DNA from: Symsagittifera roscoffensis
Taxonomy: Eukaryota > Xenacoelomorpha > Acoela > Convolutidae
Length of the DNA stretch: 64,000 bases
NCBI RefSeq assembly: GCF_963678635.1
Contig: NC_087069.1
Location: 43,970,688-44,034,687, forward strand
Reading direction: 5' to 3'
Part shown: positions 10,228-21,116 of the stretch, in pieces
Layout: every line of letters begins with the position of its first letter
Position numbering within the stretch: position 1 is the first letter of the stretch
Program-made: the position numbers and the translations under genes
The notes under the pieces: model-generated
Told to the model about the DNA's origin: nothing
What the model saw: only the letters and a program-made list of their open reading frames with translations
Database searches by the model: none

Positions 10228-11880
10228 GGTGTCGATTTACATTCCAATTATCTACCGGTACTCATGAATAATTAATAAAAAACACCAATAACGAATAATC
10301 TCAATTAAATTAATTAGTGTCGCACAACTTTTGGGAGACTGTTCACTTTAAATCCAAGCCTAATTAACACAGAATAGAAAAACTCGGAGAAAACATTTTT
10401 TAAACTAAAGTATTCCTAGATTTACTCGTTTTCTAAAGATAAAGAAATCAGGTCGATTGATTCCCTATTCTTCAATTTTTTTCATCACAAATGGTTGCCT
10501 AAAATTATCATCGGGATTTGCAGTTTGTTACTGCAAAACCACATGTCACAAGACCGTTTCAATATCTCACCACGTTTGGTCCAAAATCTTTCCAATCAAT
10601 GTTTTTCCTCAAGCTAGTTTTCCACTAATGAAGTTGTTTTTGGCAAGTTTTTCACCTAGTGGATTCAGTCAGTGAACTTCAAAGCTAATAATACTCAATT
10701 CCTCAATCTCCAAATGTAAAACTTTGAACGCTAAACTTTTAAATTAAAAACCTTTTCAAAGTTCGTTGACCCAAGTCTCTATTAATATATTTTTTAAAAT
10801 GAAGCTTTCAATTTACCCCCTAAGGGCACAAGTTTCCATTTTATATTTTTTGGCGTGGCAATTTGACTAAATATGTGATATGCACAAGCGAAAGATTGCA
10901 CATGCTAGTACTAAAACAATCACAAAAAATCAGCATAGCAAAATAAACGAGAACTATTACAGTTACGTCCAAAAAACTCCAAAACATGTCAAAACAGTGA
11001 TTTTTCTTCATGATTATTTTCATCCAAAACAAACTTCCCATGAATAATTGCTTATCTTATTCATCATCCATCTTCAATTAGGAAAGAAAATTGGTCCTGA
11101 ATAATAATTAATTTTTTAAAACAAAAGATAATACAAACAGATTGGCATGATTTACGTTTTGTTAACAAAACATTGTGTCAATATTCTTTATGCAAATACT
11201 CCTCTGCGCAGTGGAGAAATTTGCATGACAAAATGAGTAGTTACTACACTCCAACCAAATTTTTTATATTTGATTATCAAAATCTTACATTTTAGTTATT
11301 CAAGTTTGTCACTTTTGTTCTTAAAATTTCCGACAGAATTTTAAATTTTTCATTACCTTTGGCAAAAAAATCAATTTCTGTGCTTTTTGATTTTGAAAAC
11401 CTTTTCAAGCTCTGTATATTGTTCAGACACTTGCTGCAATTGATTGCATGAAGATGCTTTGTACAAAATGCAGATTGTTTTCGGGCTTCAAATTTTTCGG
11501 AGGAAGAAAGGAATACCCCACAGTTGAATACCCCGTATACTGTCGAAGCAAAGATGTTAACATATAAACACAAAAGTAATCCGATTAAGTGAACAAGAAA
11601 ACATAAACTAGGAAATCTAGTTGGTTCAACATAACAAAAACCAGATCAATTATGCTTAGTAGATTTCACAAATCCAGCAGACTCATGTAGAAATGCATAA
11701 GGACTAAAAACGTTTGAATTCGCGATAAAAACACCTGTACAATAAATTCCGTATCCAATCAGACCACCATACGTGAATTTTTGTCCCTTTTTTGCAAAAT
11801 AGTTCAGGGTCTAAAACAAAACAGGTGCAAATAAAATAACTAGTTTTTGTAATTGATGAAAAATTTTCGCTTGATCAAAA
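10228..11880 (+). repeat. 1,653-bp tandem duplication, copy 1
   Basis: Unit begins GGTGTCGATTTACATTCC and ends CGCTTGATCAAAA. Reading frames in it recur exactly 1,653 bp downstream (for example 10457 and 12110, 10841 and 12494, 11292 and 12945) with identical translations. No mismatch was found in the parts compared. The join shows only a few bases of A/AAGG microhomology. Confidence 0.9.
11292..11805 (-). pseudogene. Cys-rich/hydrophobic exon, D2 copy
   Basis: Minus-strand counterpart of 6063-6356. From the 5' side it reads GLIGYGIYC, then SAGFVKSTKHN, then an in-frame TGA (reverse complement of 11646-11648) where copy D1 has Cys. It continues SGFCYVEP, the hydrophobic stretch LIGLLLCLYVNIFAS, and a longer tail with CTKHLHAINCSKC to a TAA at 11292. 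The tail is open here but broken in D1, so neither copy is fully intact. Confidence 0.4.
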
Positions 11881-13533
11881 GGTGTCGATTTACATTCCAA
11901 TTATCTACCGGTACTCATGAATAATTAATAAAAAACACCAATAACGAATAATCTCAATTAAATTAATTAGTGTCGCACAACTTTTGGGAGACTGTTCACT
12001 TTAAATCCAAGCCTAATTAACACAGAATAGAAAAACTCGGAGAAAACATTTTTTAAACTAAAGTATTCCTAGATTTACTCGTTTTCTAAAGATAAAGAAA
12101 TCAGGTCGATTGATTCCCTATTCTTCAATTTTTTTCATCACAAATGGTTGCCTAAAATTATCATCGGGATTTGCAGTTTGTTACTGCAAAACCACATGTC
12201 ACAAGACCGTTTCAATATCTCACCACGTTTGGTCCAAAATCTTTCCAATCAATGTTTTTCCTCAAGCTAGTTTTCCACTAATGAAGTTGTTTTTGGCAAG
12301 TTTTTCACCTAGTGGATTCAGTCAGTGAACTTCAAAGCTAATAATACTCAATTCCTCAATCTCCAAATGTAAAACTTTGAACGCTAAACTTTTAAATTAA
12401 AAACCTTTTCAAAGTTCGTTGACCCAAGTCTCTATTAATATATTTTTTAAAATGAAGCTTTCAATTTACCCCCTAAGGGCACAAGTTTCCATTTTATATT
12501 TTTTGGCGTGGCAATTTGACTAAATATGTGATATGCACAAGCGAAAGATTGCACATGCTAGTACTAAAACAATCACAAAAAATCAGCATAGCAAAATAAA
12601 CGAGAACTATTACAGTTACGTCCAAAAAACTCCAAAACATGTCAAAACAGTGATTTTTCTTCATGATTATTTTCATCCAAAACAAACTTCCCATGAATAA
12701 TTGCTTATCTTATTCATCATCCATCTTCAATTAGGAAAGAAAATTGGTCCTGAATAATAATTAATTTTTTAAAACAAAAGATAATACAAACAGATTGGCA
12801 TGATTTACGTTTTGTTAACAAAACATTGTGTCAATATTCTTTATGCAAATACTCCTCTGCGCAGTGGAGAAATTTGCATGACAAAATGAGTAGTTACTAC
12901 ACTCCAACCAAATTTTTTATATTTGATTATCAAAATCTTACATTTTAGTTATTCAAGTTTGTCACTTTTGTTCTTAAAATTTCCGACAGAATTTTAAATT
13001 TTTCATTACCTTTGGCAAAAAAATCAATTTCTGTGCTTTTTGATTTTGAAAACCTTTTCAAGCTCTGTATATTGTTCAGACACTTGCTGCAATTGATTGC
13101 ATGAAGATGCTTTGTACAAAATGCAGATTGTTTTCGGGCTTCAAATTTTTCGGAGGAAGAAAGGAATACCCCACAGTTGAATACCCCGTATACTGTCGAA
13201 GCAAAGATGTTAACATATAAACACAAAAGTAATCCGATTAAGTGAACAAGAAAACATAAACTAGGAAATCTAGTTGGTTCAACATAACAAAAACCAGATC
13301 AATTATGCTTAGTAGATTTCACAAATCCAGCAGACTCATGTAGAAATGCATAAGGACTAAAAACGTTTGAATTCGCGATAAAAACACCTGTACAATAAAT
13401 TCCGTATCCAATCAGACCACCATACGTGAATTTTTGTCCCTTTTTTGCAAAATAGTTCAGGGTCTAAAACAAAACAGGTGCAAATAAAATAACTAGTTTT
13501 TGTAATTGATGAAAAATTTTCGCTTGATCAAAA
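11881..13533 (+). repeat. 1,653-bp tandem duplication, copy 2
   Basis: Head-to-tail copy of 10228-11880, directly adjacent. Near-identity, against the strong divergence of both from the D1 equivalent (about 4.65-6.4 kb), means a very recent duplication or an assembly duplication. Confidence 0.9.
12945..13458 (-). pseudogene. Cys-rich/hydrophobic exon, duplicate of D2 copy
   Basis: Same as 11292-11805 shifted by 1,653 bp, including the in-frame TGA. It arose with the tandem duplication and adds no independent evidence of function. Confidence 0.4.
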
Positions 13534-14198
13534 CGAAAAATTTGCGAACTTTTTTTCATTTTTCATTTGATCACTTTTTGCAGTGCATTCGTCAAAAATG
13601 ATACAATTTTTTTGAATGTCCATACCTAGGCAAAATCCAAGTGTCAAAATCAACCAGCCAGCTCTTCATACTGTTTTTCTAGCTGAGTTAATGATTTTTT
13701 TCAAGTGTTTCTTGTCCCTCGATGATGTATAAGACCTGTTTCAAAGATTTTTCCTCTTCCAATATGCAAAGATCACACAAATTGAGAAGTTCGTGGTTTT
13801 GTATCCATAGCATACAGTTTGGTTAATTTTGGAGTTCAAAACTGATAGCAAAAACAAATGAAGCTTTTCAAAACAACGATATGGATCAGCCTAATTTATT
13901 TTAAAGCATTAAAACAAGATTTCTCTAAAAACCGATGTTCCTAGTCATAGTGCCCAGCTCATGAATTTTTTAGAAAATGAAAAAAGAAGATAGAAACTTG
14001 ACCTAAAAGATTATGAAACATCCCTCAAAGAACTCATTGATCATGGCAAATCTCATCAAACGTAAGCTATACCAACATTTTGGCGAGTTTTTCGAATTTG
14101 TTCGAATTATAGTTGACATAGGCAACTTGGTTTAAGACTTCAATTTCCTTCGTAGTGAAGAGTCGAGTATGTTTGTAGCATTACTTGTTCACACTGGA
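13534..14198. other. Noncoding, homologous to 6.44-7.08 kb
   Basis: Direct homology to D1 is visible (GCATTCGTCAAAA, GGCAAAATCCA, AAGATTTCTCTAAAAAC). No exon seen. Confidence 0.4.
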
Positions 14199-14381
14199 CT
14201 AGATGATGGTGACAAACACCCTCCTCTTATTGTATGTTACTATGTCATGCGTGCTCGAGTTCCTGCTCCATAGTTGAGTTTTTGTCAGAAAAAGGTTCCA
14301 ATATAGGAACGAGTCCAAGGTTTCAAGCATCGTGAATGAAAATATTTCAAACTGCTGACAATATTTCTCCTTTTGTTTCAC
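14199..14381 (-). CDS. Terminal exon of a minus-strand gene, D2 copy
   Basis: 60 codons ending at TAG, with LTKTQLWSR and a basic C terminus YNKRRVFVTII. Compared with 7078-7365 it is the uninterrupted version. The true 5' boundary is not established: the frame opens without a convincing acceptor, so the first codons may be intronic. Family unknown. Likely the last exon of the gene that also supplied the exons at 6.1 and 11.3-11.8 kb, which would make it a decaying multi-exon gene, but exon order on this strand makes that uncertain. Confidence 0.4.
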   Translation of the reverse strand: MKQKEKYCQQFEIFSFTMLETLDSFLYWNLFLTKTQLWSRNSSTHDIVTYNKRRVFVTII

Positions 14382-15599
14382 CCAGATAGAATTGTTGGGA
14401 AATTTCGATTTGTCCCGATTGGTTTTTGTTTAGTTATTGGAAGTAAAGTTCAAACTATTCATTTTAGTTTTCGGGCTTTTAGTACCGTTTAAAACTCCCT
14501 TTTTCTTTTTTTGAAGCAAAATAAACCTAATTGGCATGGATATCCTCCATGAATTTTTTTCTTCTGATTTAATACTCTGAGCTAACTGATTAGGAGGAGA
14601 GGTTTTGATATAATTTTGTTTGGAAAATGATAGAAAAAAAAATGTAGATGACTGACTTTAAGTTCCAAATAAAGAATTACCACGTTGTATGGAATAGTAG
14701 GAAGGTGATTAACCAAATCTGGAAGAGCGTACGTGTTAAAACTAGCCTAAATAAATTTTAACAAAGAATCGGTGATGGCAACTGCTATGGGTCAAGCATA
14801 TCCTACACTTTTTTCGGATTACAAGGCACAATGCCTTTTTGTCTCTGTCTAAGACAGTTTTTTTTTAATTTATTTTTATTCAAGACTATTGTGTATTTCA
14901 CTACTTATCGTTCTGCTCATTGGACAATTGCTTGTGCCACTCAATCGTGATCATGTTCGAACAAGATGCAATTTTTGGTTTCATTTCCTAACAAGAATGG
15001 ACAAACACAACCAAATTAGTTTTTCGTACCGTATAAAAACTGTTTTGAAAGTTCTCACTATAATGCAAAAACACTTTTCAAGTTTTTTGCCACATGCAAA
15101 AATTGCTTTAAGAATTTAACAAGTGTCGAAAAATCATTGGAATGTTTTCGGAAGATGCAAGTTTTTCCTAGATTTTCAAAAACCGTTCTCAAAATTCTAA
15201 TTTCATTTTTCTTATAAAAAAGCAATGAACGCAAAATTTTACTGAAAAAAATTTTCTAGAATTTTATACAAACGCGTTCAAAGTTTCCGACCTGTTGTAC
15301 TACCTACTATCTCAATGCATCAAAACATGGTTTTGAGAAGTTTTTGTTCAACATACATGCAAAAACTGGTTTTCGTAATGATGAAAGTCAGAACAGAGAT
15401 TTCATAAAAAATTATTCATTAATAGTAAAAAAAAAACTCGATGCAGTTCTTTTTAAGTTGACAAAAATATTAAAAGAGCCAAAAAAAGTAAGGGTTTTTC
15501 AAAACTGTAATTTAAAACTTTAGCTGGCAAAAGTACAAAGCAACAGATGACAAACAAACCAGTTAGAGATCGGAGAGCTCTCGAGCAACTGAGTTTGCA
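14382..15599. other. No gene supported; homologous to 7.4-8.9 kb
   Basis: Landmarks shared with D1 include TCGTTCTGCTCATTGGACAA (14908; 7770) and ACATACATGCAAAAACT (15352; 8672). A 76-codon plus-strand frame at 14889-15119 has no splice or start support and is not kept in D1. Confidence 0.4.
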
Positions 15600-15925
15600 A
15601 CTGGGACTACTGTAGTCTCTCAGTGTAGTCCTTGGTTCCGAGAGCCCCTCAACGACTTAGAGCTTTCTTTTTCCCAGGTAAAGAGGAACTCAATCACAGG
15701 TCTAGCCACATATCTGTAGTCTTGAAACATGTGATAGTTCATCTCAGCGGGTCCTGCAATCTACAACATCATCTTCATCGTTCCTAGTTTTTTCGAGGCT
15801 CTGGTGATGCACACTGAAATCTCTCCTCGTGACTACAGCATAGTGCTATAATTCGGTTGGTAGTTTCCATTGGATGAGAAGGATTCCAGAAGATGTGTCC
15901 TGCATTTTCTTTGAAATGAATTAGG
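15600..15925 (-). pseudogene. Family X gene, copy 2 (broken)
   Basis: Minus-strand pieces QDTSSGILLIQWKLPT, RRDFSVHHQSLE and, in another register, MNYHMFQDYRYVARPVIEFL can be aligned with copies 1 and 3. Stops interrupt between the pieces. Upstream on this strand lies the CCAAT array at 16.12-16.32 kb, the presumed promoter. Confidence 0.45.
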
Positions 15926-16122
15926 AGAAAACACAGCAGAGTAAAAAAAATACTTTACTGGAATGAGAGGATTTTTTCTGAATCAAAAGCAGAGAGTAGA
16001 TTAGAGAGAATGAAGTTTATGACCGGAGACAAGAAGAACTGGGCTCAGAGAATTTGATTATCGTTGTTGACGAAAGCTGACTAGAAGAATGAAATGGTTT
16101 ATTCTCAAGGTTAAAGGCTTAA

Positions 16123-16322
16123 CCAATCAGAACAGATTTTCCCTAAATGACTATAGTCGTGTCCAATCAGATTTTGGCTTCTTTTGTTTTGAAAAAAAAA
16201 TTGGAAAAAGTGGTATCCAATCAAAACCTTAGTTCCATTTTTCGAAATTTTTACAAGGGATGGTTTGCAATCAGAAAAAATGTCCATGTATCGTATTGTT
16301 ATAGATTGTCGCTTCCAATCAG
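16123..16322. promoter_or_regulatory. Five-fold CCAAT-box array
   Basis: CCAATCAG or close variants at 16123, 16163, 16217, 16267 (GCAATCAG) and 16315, spaced 40, 54, 50 and 48 bp. CCAAT is the established NF-Y binding core. The array lies between family X (minus) and the coiled-coil gene (plus). A degenerate copy of the array sits at the same place next to family X copy 3 (26.0-26.17 kb). Confidence 0.5.
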
Positions 16323-16642
16323 ATAAAAATGTAACTTTTGAGGACCTATTTTCTTAAAATAAAGAAAAAAACACCAAAAAATTGAAAATTTCACGTCTAT
16401 TCCATCAATAAAGAAATCAATCGGAATTTTTTCTTTTTTTGATGAAGAAGCTGAGGAAACTCAAGTGTCACCTGGTTGAAATTTTTAAAATAACCATTGT
16501 TTTTTATCCATAATTATGTCTAGGGAAGTAAAAGTTTAGAATGCTTGATAATCTCTACGGAGAGTTCAATTTTTTTCACCATAAAATCGATTTGCATAGG
16601 CGATGACTTCGCTTCCATACAAAGAATGCCTTCATTAACACA

Positions 16643-16699
16643 AAAAGATGCGTGGGTGATGATGTCATTCATTTCGAAGAAATGACGTCTTGAATATAA
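16643..16699. promoter_or_regulatory. CRE-type promoter module before the coiled-coil gene
   Basis: Contains TGCGTGGGTGATGATGTCAT followed by TGACGTCT at 16683 and AATATAA just before the ATG at 16700. The same string TGCGTGGGTG plus TGACGTCA occurs at 27.06 kb in front of the zinc-finger gene. TGACGTCA is the palindromic CRE bound by bZIP factors of the CREB/ATF class. The very short distance to ATG would suit a trans-spliced or minimal 5' UTR. Confidence 0.45.
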
Positions 16700-17029
16700 A
16701 TGGAAAAACGAGCAGTTGATGAAGACATAGGTCTTGTTCTTGTCAAACAGCAGAGAAAAGAACATGGAACAAAACAGCGGAAACCATGCGATACTGTAGC
16801 GGACTTGAAAATGATTGTGGAGGAGCTAGGAAAACTTGGAAAGACATTCAAAAAGGAGTTGAGTGCTTGTGAACATTTTTTGGTGGATACTGAGATAAAA
16901 ATGAAAAAAAAAAATTTCCAAACGAATATGATAAAAAAAATTATTAAAGAGAAATATGATGAAGTCTTCAACAAGCCTAAATCTGCGCCATGTCAATGTT
17001 GGTCAGAAGTTTGTTCTTCAAATTTTTGA
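16700..17029 (+). CDS. Coiled-coil protein, family A/B copy A
   Basis: ATG-started 109-codon frame ending TGA at 17027. Charged, Lys/Glu-rich and heptad-like from about residue 40 to 95 (ADLKMIVEELGKLGKTFKKE, then LSACEHFL); a coiled coil is likely. A homologous stretch at 31.89-32.08 kb reads ADLKKVVEEQRKKGEILKEE, then LSACQQFL, so the domain is a real family. Preceded by the CRE module. Downstream sequence (17030-17212) once continued the gene but now has stops, so this copy is probably truncated. Function unknown. Confidence 0.5.
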   Translation: MEKRAVDEDIGLVLVKQQRKEHGTKQRKPCDTVADLKMIVEELGKLGKTFKKELSACEHFLVDTEIKMKKKNFQTNMIKKIIKEKYDEVFNKPKSAPCQCWSEVCSSNF

Positions 17030-17212
17030 GACCGATGAATGTCGATAACTTTCTGTCCATGAAAACAGACACAATAGTTTCGACTGTGACAGTTCTAGAT
17101 ACTTCACAGGACCTATATAAAAGTCTGGTGATTATCCTACAAATATTCGTGGAGTTTTCGGTGAAGACTAACCTGTTGTCAAAGAAATATTTGAGGAAAA
17201 TTGTAATTTAAT
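17030..17212 (+). pseudogene. Decayed downstream exons of copy A
   Basis: Contains VFGED, a stop, then PVVKEIFEEN, matching VFVNDLPVVEEKFE at 32.62 kb, with TAA where the homologue has a Leu codon. It ends where inverted-repeat homology begins (17213). Confidence 0.4.
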
Positions 17213-17720
17213 TGGAAACATGTTGAGACAATGATACCAAAATTTTGAATAAATATATGGATTTTTCCATAATTTTCACTCAAAGTACTGAAATATGATA
17301 AAATTTACTCTAACTTGAGCTCAGAAGCAGGTAGCAGGTAATATATAGTTCTGAATACCACAGGGAAAGATCTTAATGGCTTCAAACCTACAGAAACTTC
17401 AAAAAAAAACCAAACTATTAGGAAAACTTGCAAAAGTATTTGGAAAAAATTGCAAAAAATTTCAAGTTTTAAGAAAAATTTGCAGAAATATCAAAATTTT
17501 GGCTAATTTTTTGTTGCTTCTGATCTAAATGAAAAAATATACTTATAATATTATATGCAGAGTTGAAAATCAAGCCCAAGTTGTATTTTAATTGAAATGA
17601 TGCTGAGACAATGCTACAAAACTTTGAAAAAAATATAGATTTTTCCACAATTTTCTCTCAAAATAATAAAATACAATAAACTTTACTATAATTTGAGCTA
17701 AAACGTGGGTTAAATAATGC
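17213..17720 (+). repeat. Internal direct duplication in the left arm
   Basis: TTGAGACAATGATACCAAAA (17222) and CTGAGACAATGCTACAAAAC (17599) start two diverged copies of a roughly 130-bp segment about 370 bp apart. The right arm shows the matching pair near 30.40-30.50 and 30.75-30.89 kb, so this duplication predates the inverted repeat. Confidence 0.5.
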
Positions 17721-19203
17721 TTTGAACATATAAAATACATATTGGCTGAATCAAAATTGAAACCTCCGATTTCTCGGGAAAATAGTGAAATTGTAAAAAA
17801 AATTAACCAAATCTATCCAAAATTTTCCATTTTCAACCTTTTATTTGTGTAATTAACTGGTTTTTGGTTCAGTTCAGGGAGAATTTCCTGAGAATCTCAA
17901 TTCAAACAAACAATAAGAGCACAACTCATTGAAATATTTAGGTCAAACTACATGATTCAACTCCTCCTCAGTTTTTTCTAAATGGTTTACCAAACTTTGT
18001 ACAAAAATTACAACTTCTGAGAAAAATTTCACATTAATAATAATAAATTTGAGATCATTGATGTAAAATGAACTGCTTACTACTAAAATTAACCAAAAAT
18101 GGGGTAACTTTTTCTTTAAAATAAATTAGATATTTGATGAAATTCAACAAGACTTCTTCATAACTGATGATTATCTCTCCATTGCTTCTAGAACATAATT
18201 TTTTCCGTAGAATTGTTCTATGTTTTAAGATTGTTCTTACTTTCTGTAAAAAACATGTTTTTGCAATAGAACTCACATTGCAAAAAAAATTTAGTCAAAA
18301 GTGGTGAATTTAGGACAAAAATAGAAGCATTGAACGAATAGTTTGTTGGCAGAGATGAAGTATAACTGATAACGTCTAACTATTACTATGTAATTTGTAG
18401 AAGTTTTCCTTTAGGTTCCTTTGTTCAGTTGCTACAAAAAAACCATTTGAGCAATAAATTTAATTTTTTGGACCATCTGAATTTTCATACAAAAATATCA
18501 AATGAAATCAAATTTTCCAATAAATTATTCATAAAAATAAATCTTTGAGACTTCTCATGTTGGATTTATTCTCAAGATATAAGTTTTAAGCTAAACTTTA
18601 GGAAAATTATCTCAAAAATCTTAATGAATTAAGTTTAGTTTCAGTCTTAATTTATCATTATCTCATTTTTTGCTTAATCTACTATCTTCCAAATTGATCC
18701 AATATGAATAAAAAAACTTTACTTGAAAATTGAAATTTAGATGGAAAAATGTTTGATTTCAAAGGTCAGCAAAAACAAAATTTTTTTCATCTCTGTAGGT
18801 CAATTATCTTTTTTTTCTGAAATCATCAAAAAAATAGTAAAAAAAACTGTAAATCCTAATAAATGCAAGCCCATTATCAGCTTAACTCCTTAGTGTATAT
18901 CATGAAATTTACTACAAATATATCGCAACAAAATCTACGCAAGCCTGCAACCAATGGAGTTTTACTGCTGGTTAAAGATTTTCGGTTCGATTTCACTGAA
19001 AGTTTCACGACATTTTGAACTCGATTGTTTCTATTTATCATCAATCAGAACATTTCAATAAAAAATGACAGATCAAGAATTGTGATGAAAAAACTGTGTT
19101 ATTCCTACTAGAGTTTTTCAAATTTATCACAATTGTATAGATTTTTCAGATTCAGTAAAAAGTATTGTTCATAGTAATTTTTATGTTAATAAAGAAAAGA
19201 CAA
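17721..19203. other. Outer left arm, no intact gene
   Basis: AT-rich. One minus-strand segment at 18055-18276 (GEIIISYEEVLL) has a relative in the right arm (REIIISYEEDLV at about 29.9 kb), but the two disagree in frame after a 1-bp difference and flanking splice sites are uncertain. It may be a decayed exon. Confidence 0.3.
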
Positions 19204-19425
19204 TCACTTTAAATTCTCTTGGAGCGTATTTTGAGATTGCTGAGCACAAAATTGAACATTATGTGGATAGGAAAAATTCTTTTTCCTGATATGTTTAGTG
19301 AGTTCCTCGCTGCTATATTTATAAAAATTACAAATCGAACAATTCAAAACACCACAGGTTCTACGGTGTCTTGATGCGTATAAGCGAGTATATTCTCTGC
19401 CACTTTCAAGACATGCGGCTCTTTC
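19204..19425 (-). pseudogene. C2H2 zinc-finger terminal exon, left-arm copy
   Basis: Minus-strand frame to TGA (19206-19204), 73 codons. It reads CLESGREYTRLYASRHRRTC, then CSICNFYKYSSEELTKHIRK, ending QNTLQENLK. Relative to the right-arm copy, a zinc ligand Cys is Ser (CLESG) and the last His is Asn (KKNF), so at least two ligands are lost. Frame and stop position are otherwise conserved. DNA-binding function is probably gone in this copy. Confidence 0.6.
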
Positions 19426-20012
19426 GTTTATATTCAGTTTCAGTTACGGCATCTCAATAAAAAAAAAGAACTTGAGAAAAATGGGAGATTTAAAAAGTTC
19501 TAAGTTTTTAGATAAGAAGAGTTGATTTGCCTCAGAAAATGAATAAAAGTAAACAAAAACAGCAGACTTGTTATCCAATTGTTTTTAACGTGGAATAAAA
19601 TCAGAATATATATCGTCCTATTTGATCAAGCTGACATAAAAATCATTCAAAGTAAGCCTAGAGTTTTCAAAAGTTTCGATTTCAACCAACCACCAGAATC
19701 GAGCATTACTTATGAGGAAAATTTTATCTTTTTCGATATCAACCAATCAGAATCAAGCTTTTGCTCGAAATGGAGTTTTCAAGAATTTTGATATCAACCT
19801 ATCAGAAGGAAATAGTCGCAGATTTTAAATTTTTCTCAGATCAGAACAAAACTACGTTCATGAAACTTCCCAAGAAATCACTTTTTTTGAATTTTTCCAA
19901 GATAACTAACATATAAATTTGACACCAAAGTGAGATAAATGAGATTTTTAGTCTGGTTCATATATTTTTTTCGATACTCACTTCAAACTTTGAAATTTTG
20001 ATCAAAATTTCT

Positions 20013-20210
20013 TCAATTTGATCTATTTTTAACCAAAGAAAAAAAATACCAAAACGTATGTTTCATCACTTTCTTTTTGGTATTTTTTAAGATAAACAAC
20101 AGGAAGTTTTTTAAATTTAAATAATCGATTGAAAGATATTCTGAAAAATCTAGATTTTGTATTTGTATCAAGTTTAAAACAGTAATCGAAATGATATTCC
20201 TTTTCTTCAA
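20013..20210 (-). pseudogene. 5' exon of the zinc-finger gene, left-arm copy
   Basis: Minus-strand frame containing ITVLNLIQIQNLDFSEYLSI, homologous to ITVLNLIQLQNLDLSEYLLI at 27.12-27.24 kb. The position equivalent to the right-arm ATG is ATA here and 2 bp are missing just after it, so the start is lost. It lies 39 bp downstream of the TGACGTCA at 20249-20256. Confidence 0.5.
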
Positions 20211-20400
20211 TTTTTGTTATAATGGGCTCTTCTACTCTTCTATGGTAATGACGTCATTCTTTAAATAGAAGTGAATTCAACACCAAGGCAATTTTTCTTT
20301 TACGGTAAAGACGTCATCGCCTGCGTTATTCCTACGAAAGTTCTAGAATTTTCCAGCAAAATTTTCAACCAATCAGAACTAAGCAAATTCTAGACATAAC
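20211..20400. promoter_or_regulatory. Bidirectional promoter, left arm
   Basis: Separates the outward zinc-finger gene (minus) from the inward gene (plus). It holds a perfect TGACGTCA at 20249-20256, a near match AGACGTCA at 20309-20316, and CCAATCAG at 20369-20376. The right-arm equivalent has three perfect TGACGTCA and a CCAATCG. Two divergent coding regions and shared palindromic bZIP sites suggest co-regulation. Confidence 0.5.
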
Positions 20401-20665
20401 TTTGGATGAAAAAAAAAATCTTTATTTGAAAAATGTCAATCAAAAAATGTTTGAATTTTTTCGAGTTACTCTAAAAGAAAAAAGAAAATATTCCGTATGT
20501 TTTTTTCTTTTTAATGAAACAGATGTAGATTCTTACTTTTTTCACAATTTTTTGGACGTTTATGTTGTCCAAAATAGAGTTCTCCGAATAAGTGAAGGTT
20601 TAATTAGAGAAATTTACTCAATGAAAGAGGTTACTTTCGAACCGAGTTTTGGATATCAGAGCTAG
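20357..20665 (+). CDS. Inward small gene of the palindrome, left-arm copy
   Basis: Open from an acceptor-like TTTTCCAG (ending 20356) to TAG at 20663. The frame contains VNQKMFEFFRVTLKEKRKYS, FHNFLDVYVVQNRVLRISEG and a C terminus VTFEPSFGYQS. There is no ATG near the 5' end in frame, so it is either an internal/terminal exon or starts upstream. The right-arm copy retains the C-terminal residues (EFTFEPSIGYQS) but has stops. No recognised domain. Conservation between arms supports past coding. Confidence 0.45.
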   Translation, partial: QNFQPIRTKQILDITLDEKKNLYLKNVNQKMFEFFRVTLKEKRKYSVCFFLFNETDVDSYFFHNFLDVYVVQNRVLRISEGLIREIYSMKEVTFEPSFGYQS

Positions 20666-20834
20666 AAACTTACTGCTGAATTGCAACTGACTAGAAAAAA
20701 AAATTTCTCGAAATTTTGAAGTTCACCAAAAAGTCGCACGATAAAATATCAGAGAATATTTTTTTCCCTACCAAACTCCCAAATTTGTAAAAACTCCCCA
20801 GCAAAGTTTTTTTTCTTCATTTCTTCAAAAATTT

Positions 20835-21116
20835 TCAAAGTTCAAAGTTTTGCATAGGCTCTTCCATTGTTTTGTTTTTTTTGATCGACCACTCAATCTG
20901 ACTTAACTCTCCTAAATAAAAACAATGTTGATAGATCTGGCAGGACTCTTCTTTTCTGAAATCTCCTCTCCATCTTCTCAGCAAAATTATTGAGCTTTCT
21001 GTGTTTCTAGACAAGTTAAAACTAATACAGTCTCCTTCAACATCATATGTTCCCCACTCTTTTAGGTTTTTTAAGTAGTTCAACCTAAAAATCTGATAAA
21101 AATCAATTTCAGACAT
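20835..21116 (-). CDS. Small minus-strand frame in the spacer edge
   Basis: ATG at 21116 (MSEIDFYQIFRLNYLKN) gives 93 residues, fairly polar, with RRWRGDFRKEESCQIYQH in the middle. It overlaps the end of the left arm and extends into the unique spacer. The right side at 26.30-26.49 kb has a short minus-strand frame at the equivalent place, but similarity fades at 26.49 kb. Unknown protein; the frame could be fortuitous. Confidence 0.35.
   Translation of the reverse strand: MSEIDFYQIFRLNYLKNLKEWGTYDVEGDCISFNLSRNTESSIILLRRWRGDFRKEESCQIYQHCFYLGELSQIEWSIKKNKTMEEPMQNFEL

Larger units (their letters stand above)
9504..16400 (+). repeat. Segmental duplication block D2
   Basis: Second copy of the D1 block. 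It lacks the portion equivalent to about 2.05-4.65 kb of D1, contains an internal 1,653-bp tandem duplication, and extends at its right end into a CCAAT array not found after D1. It abuts the end of D1 with about 90 bp between. Confidence 0.7.
17213..20860 (+). repeat. Large inverted repeat, left arm
   Basis: Its reverse complement matches 26490-30905 in order. For example AAATTGAACATTATGTGGA (19249) pairs with TCCACATAATGTTAAATTTT (27823), and TCAACTCCTCCTCAGTTTTT (17959) pairs with AAAACTGAGGAGGAGTTGAA (30102). Divergence is substantial, with many indels. It carries a zinc-finger gene (minus), a bidirectional promoter and an inward gene (plus). Confidence 0.8.

Noticed and set aside
16520-16974. 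Two minus-strand frames opposite the coiled-coil gene
   Set aside because: They read through the promoter module and the ATG-started coiled-coil frame that has a homologue at 31.9 kb.
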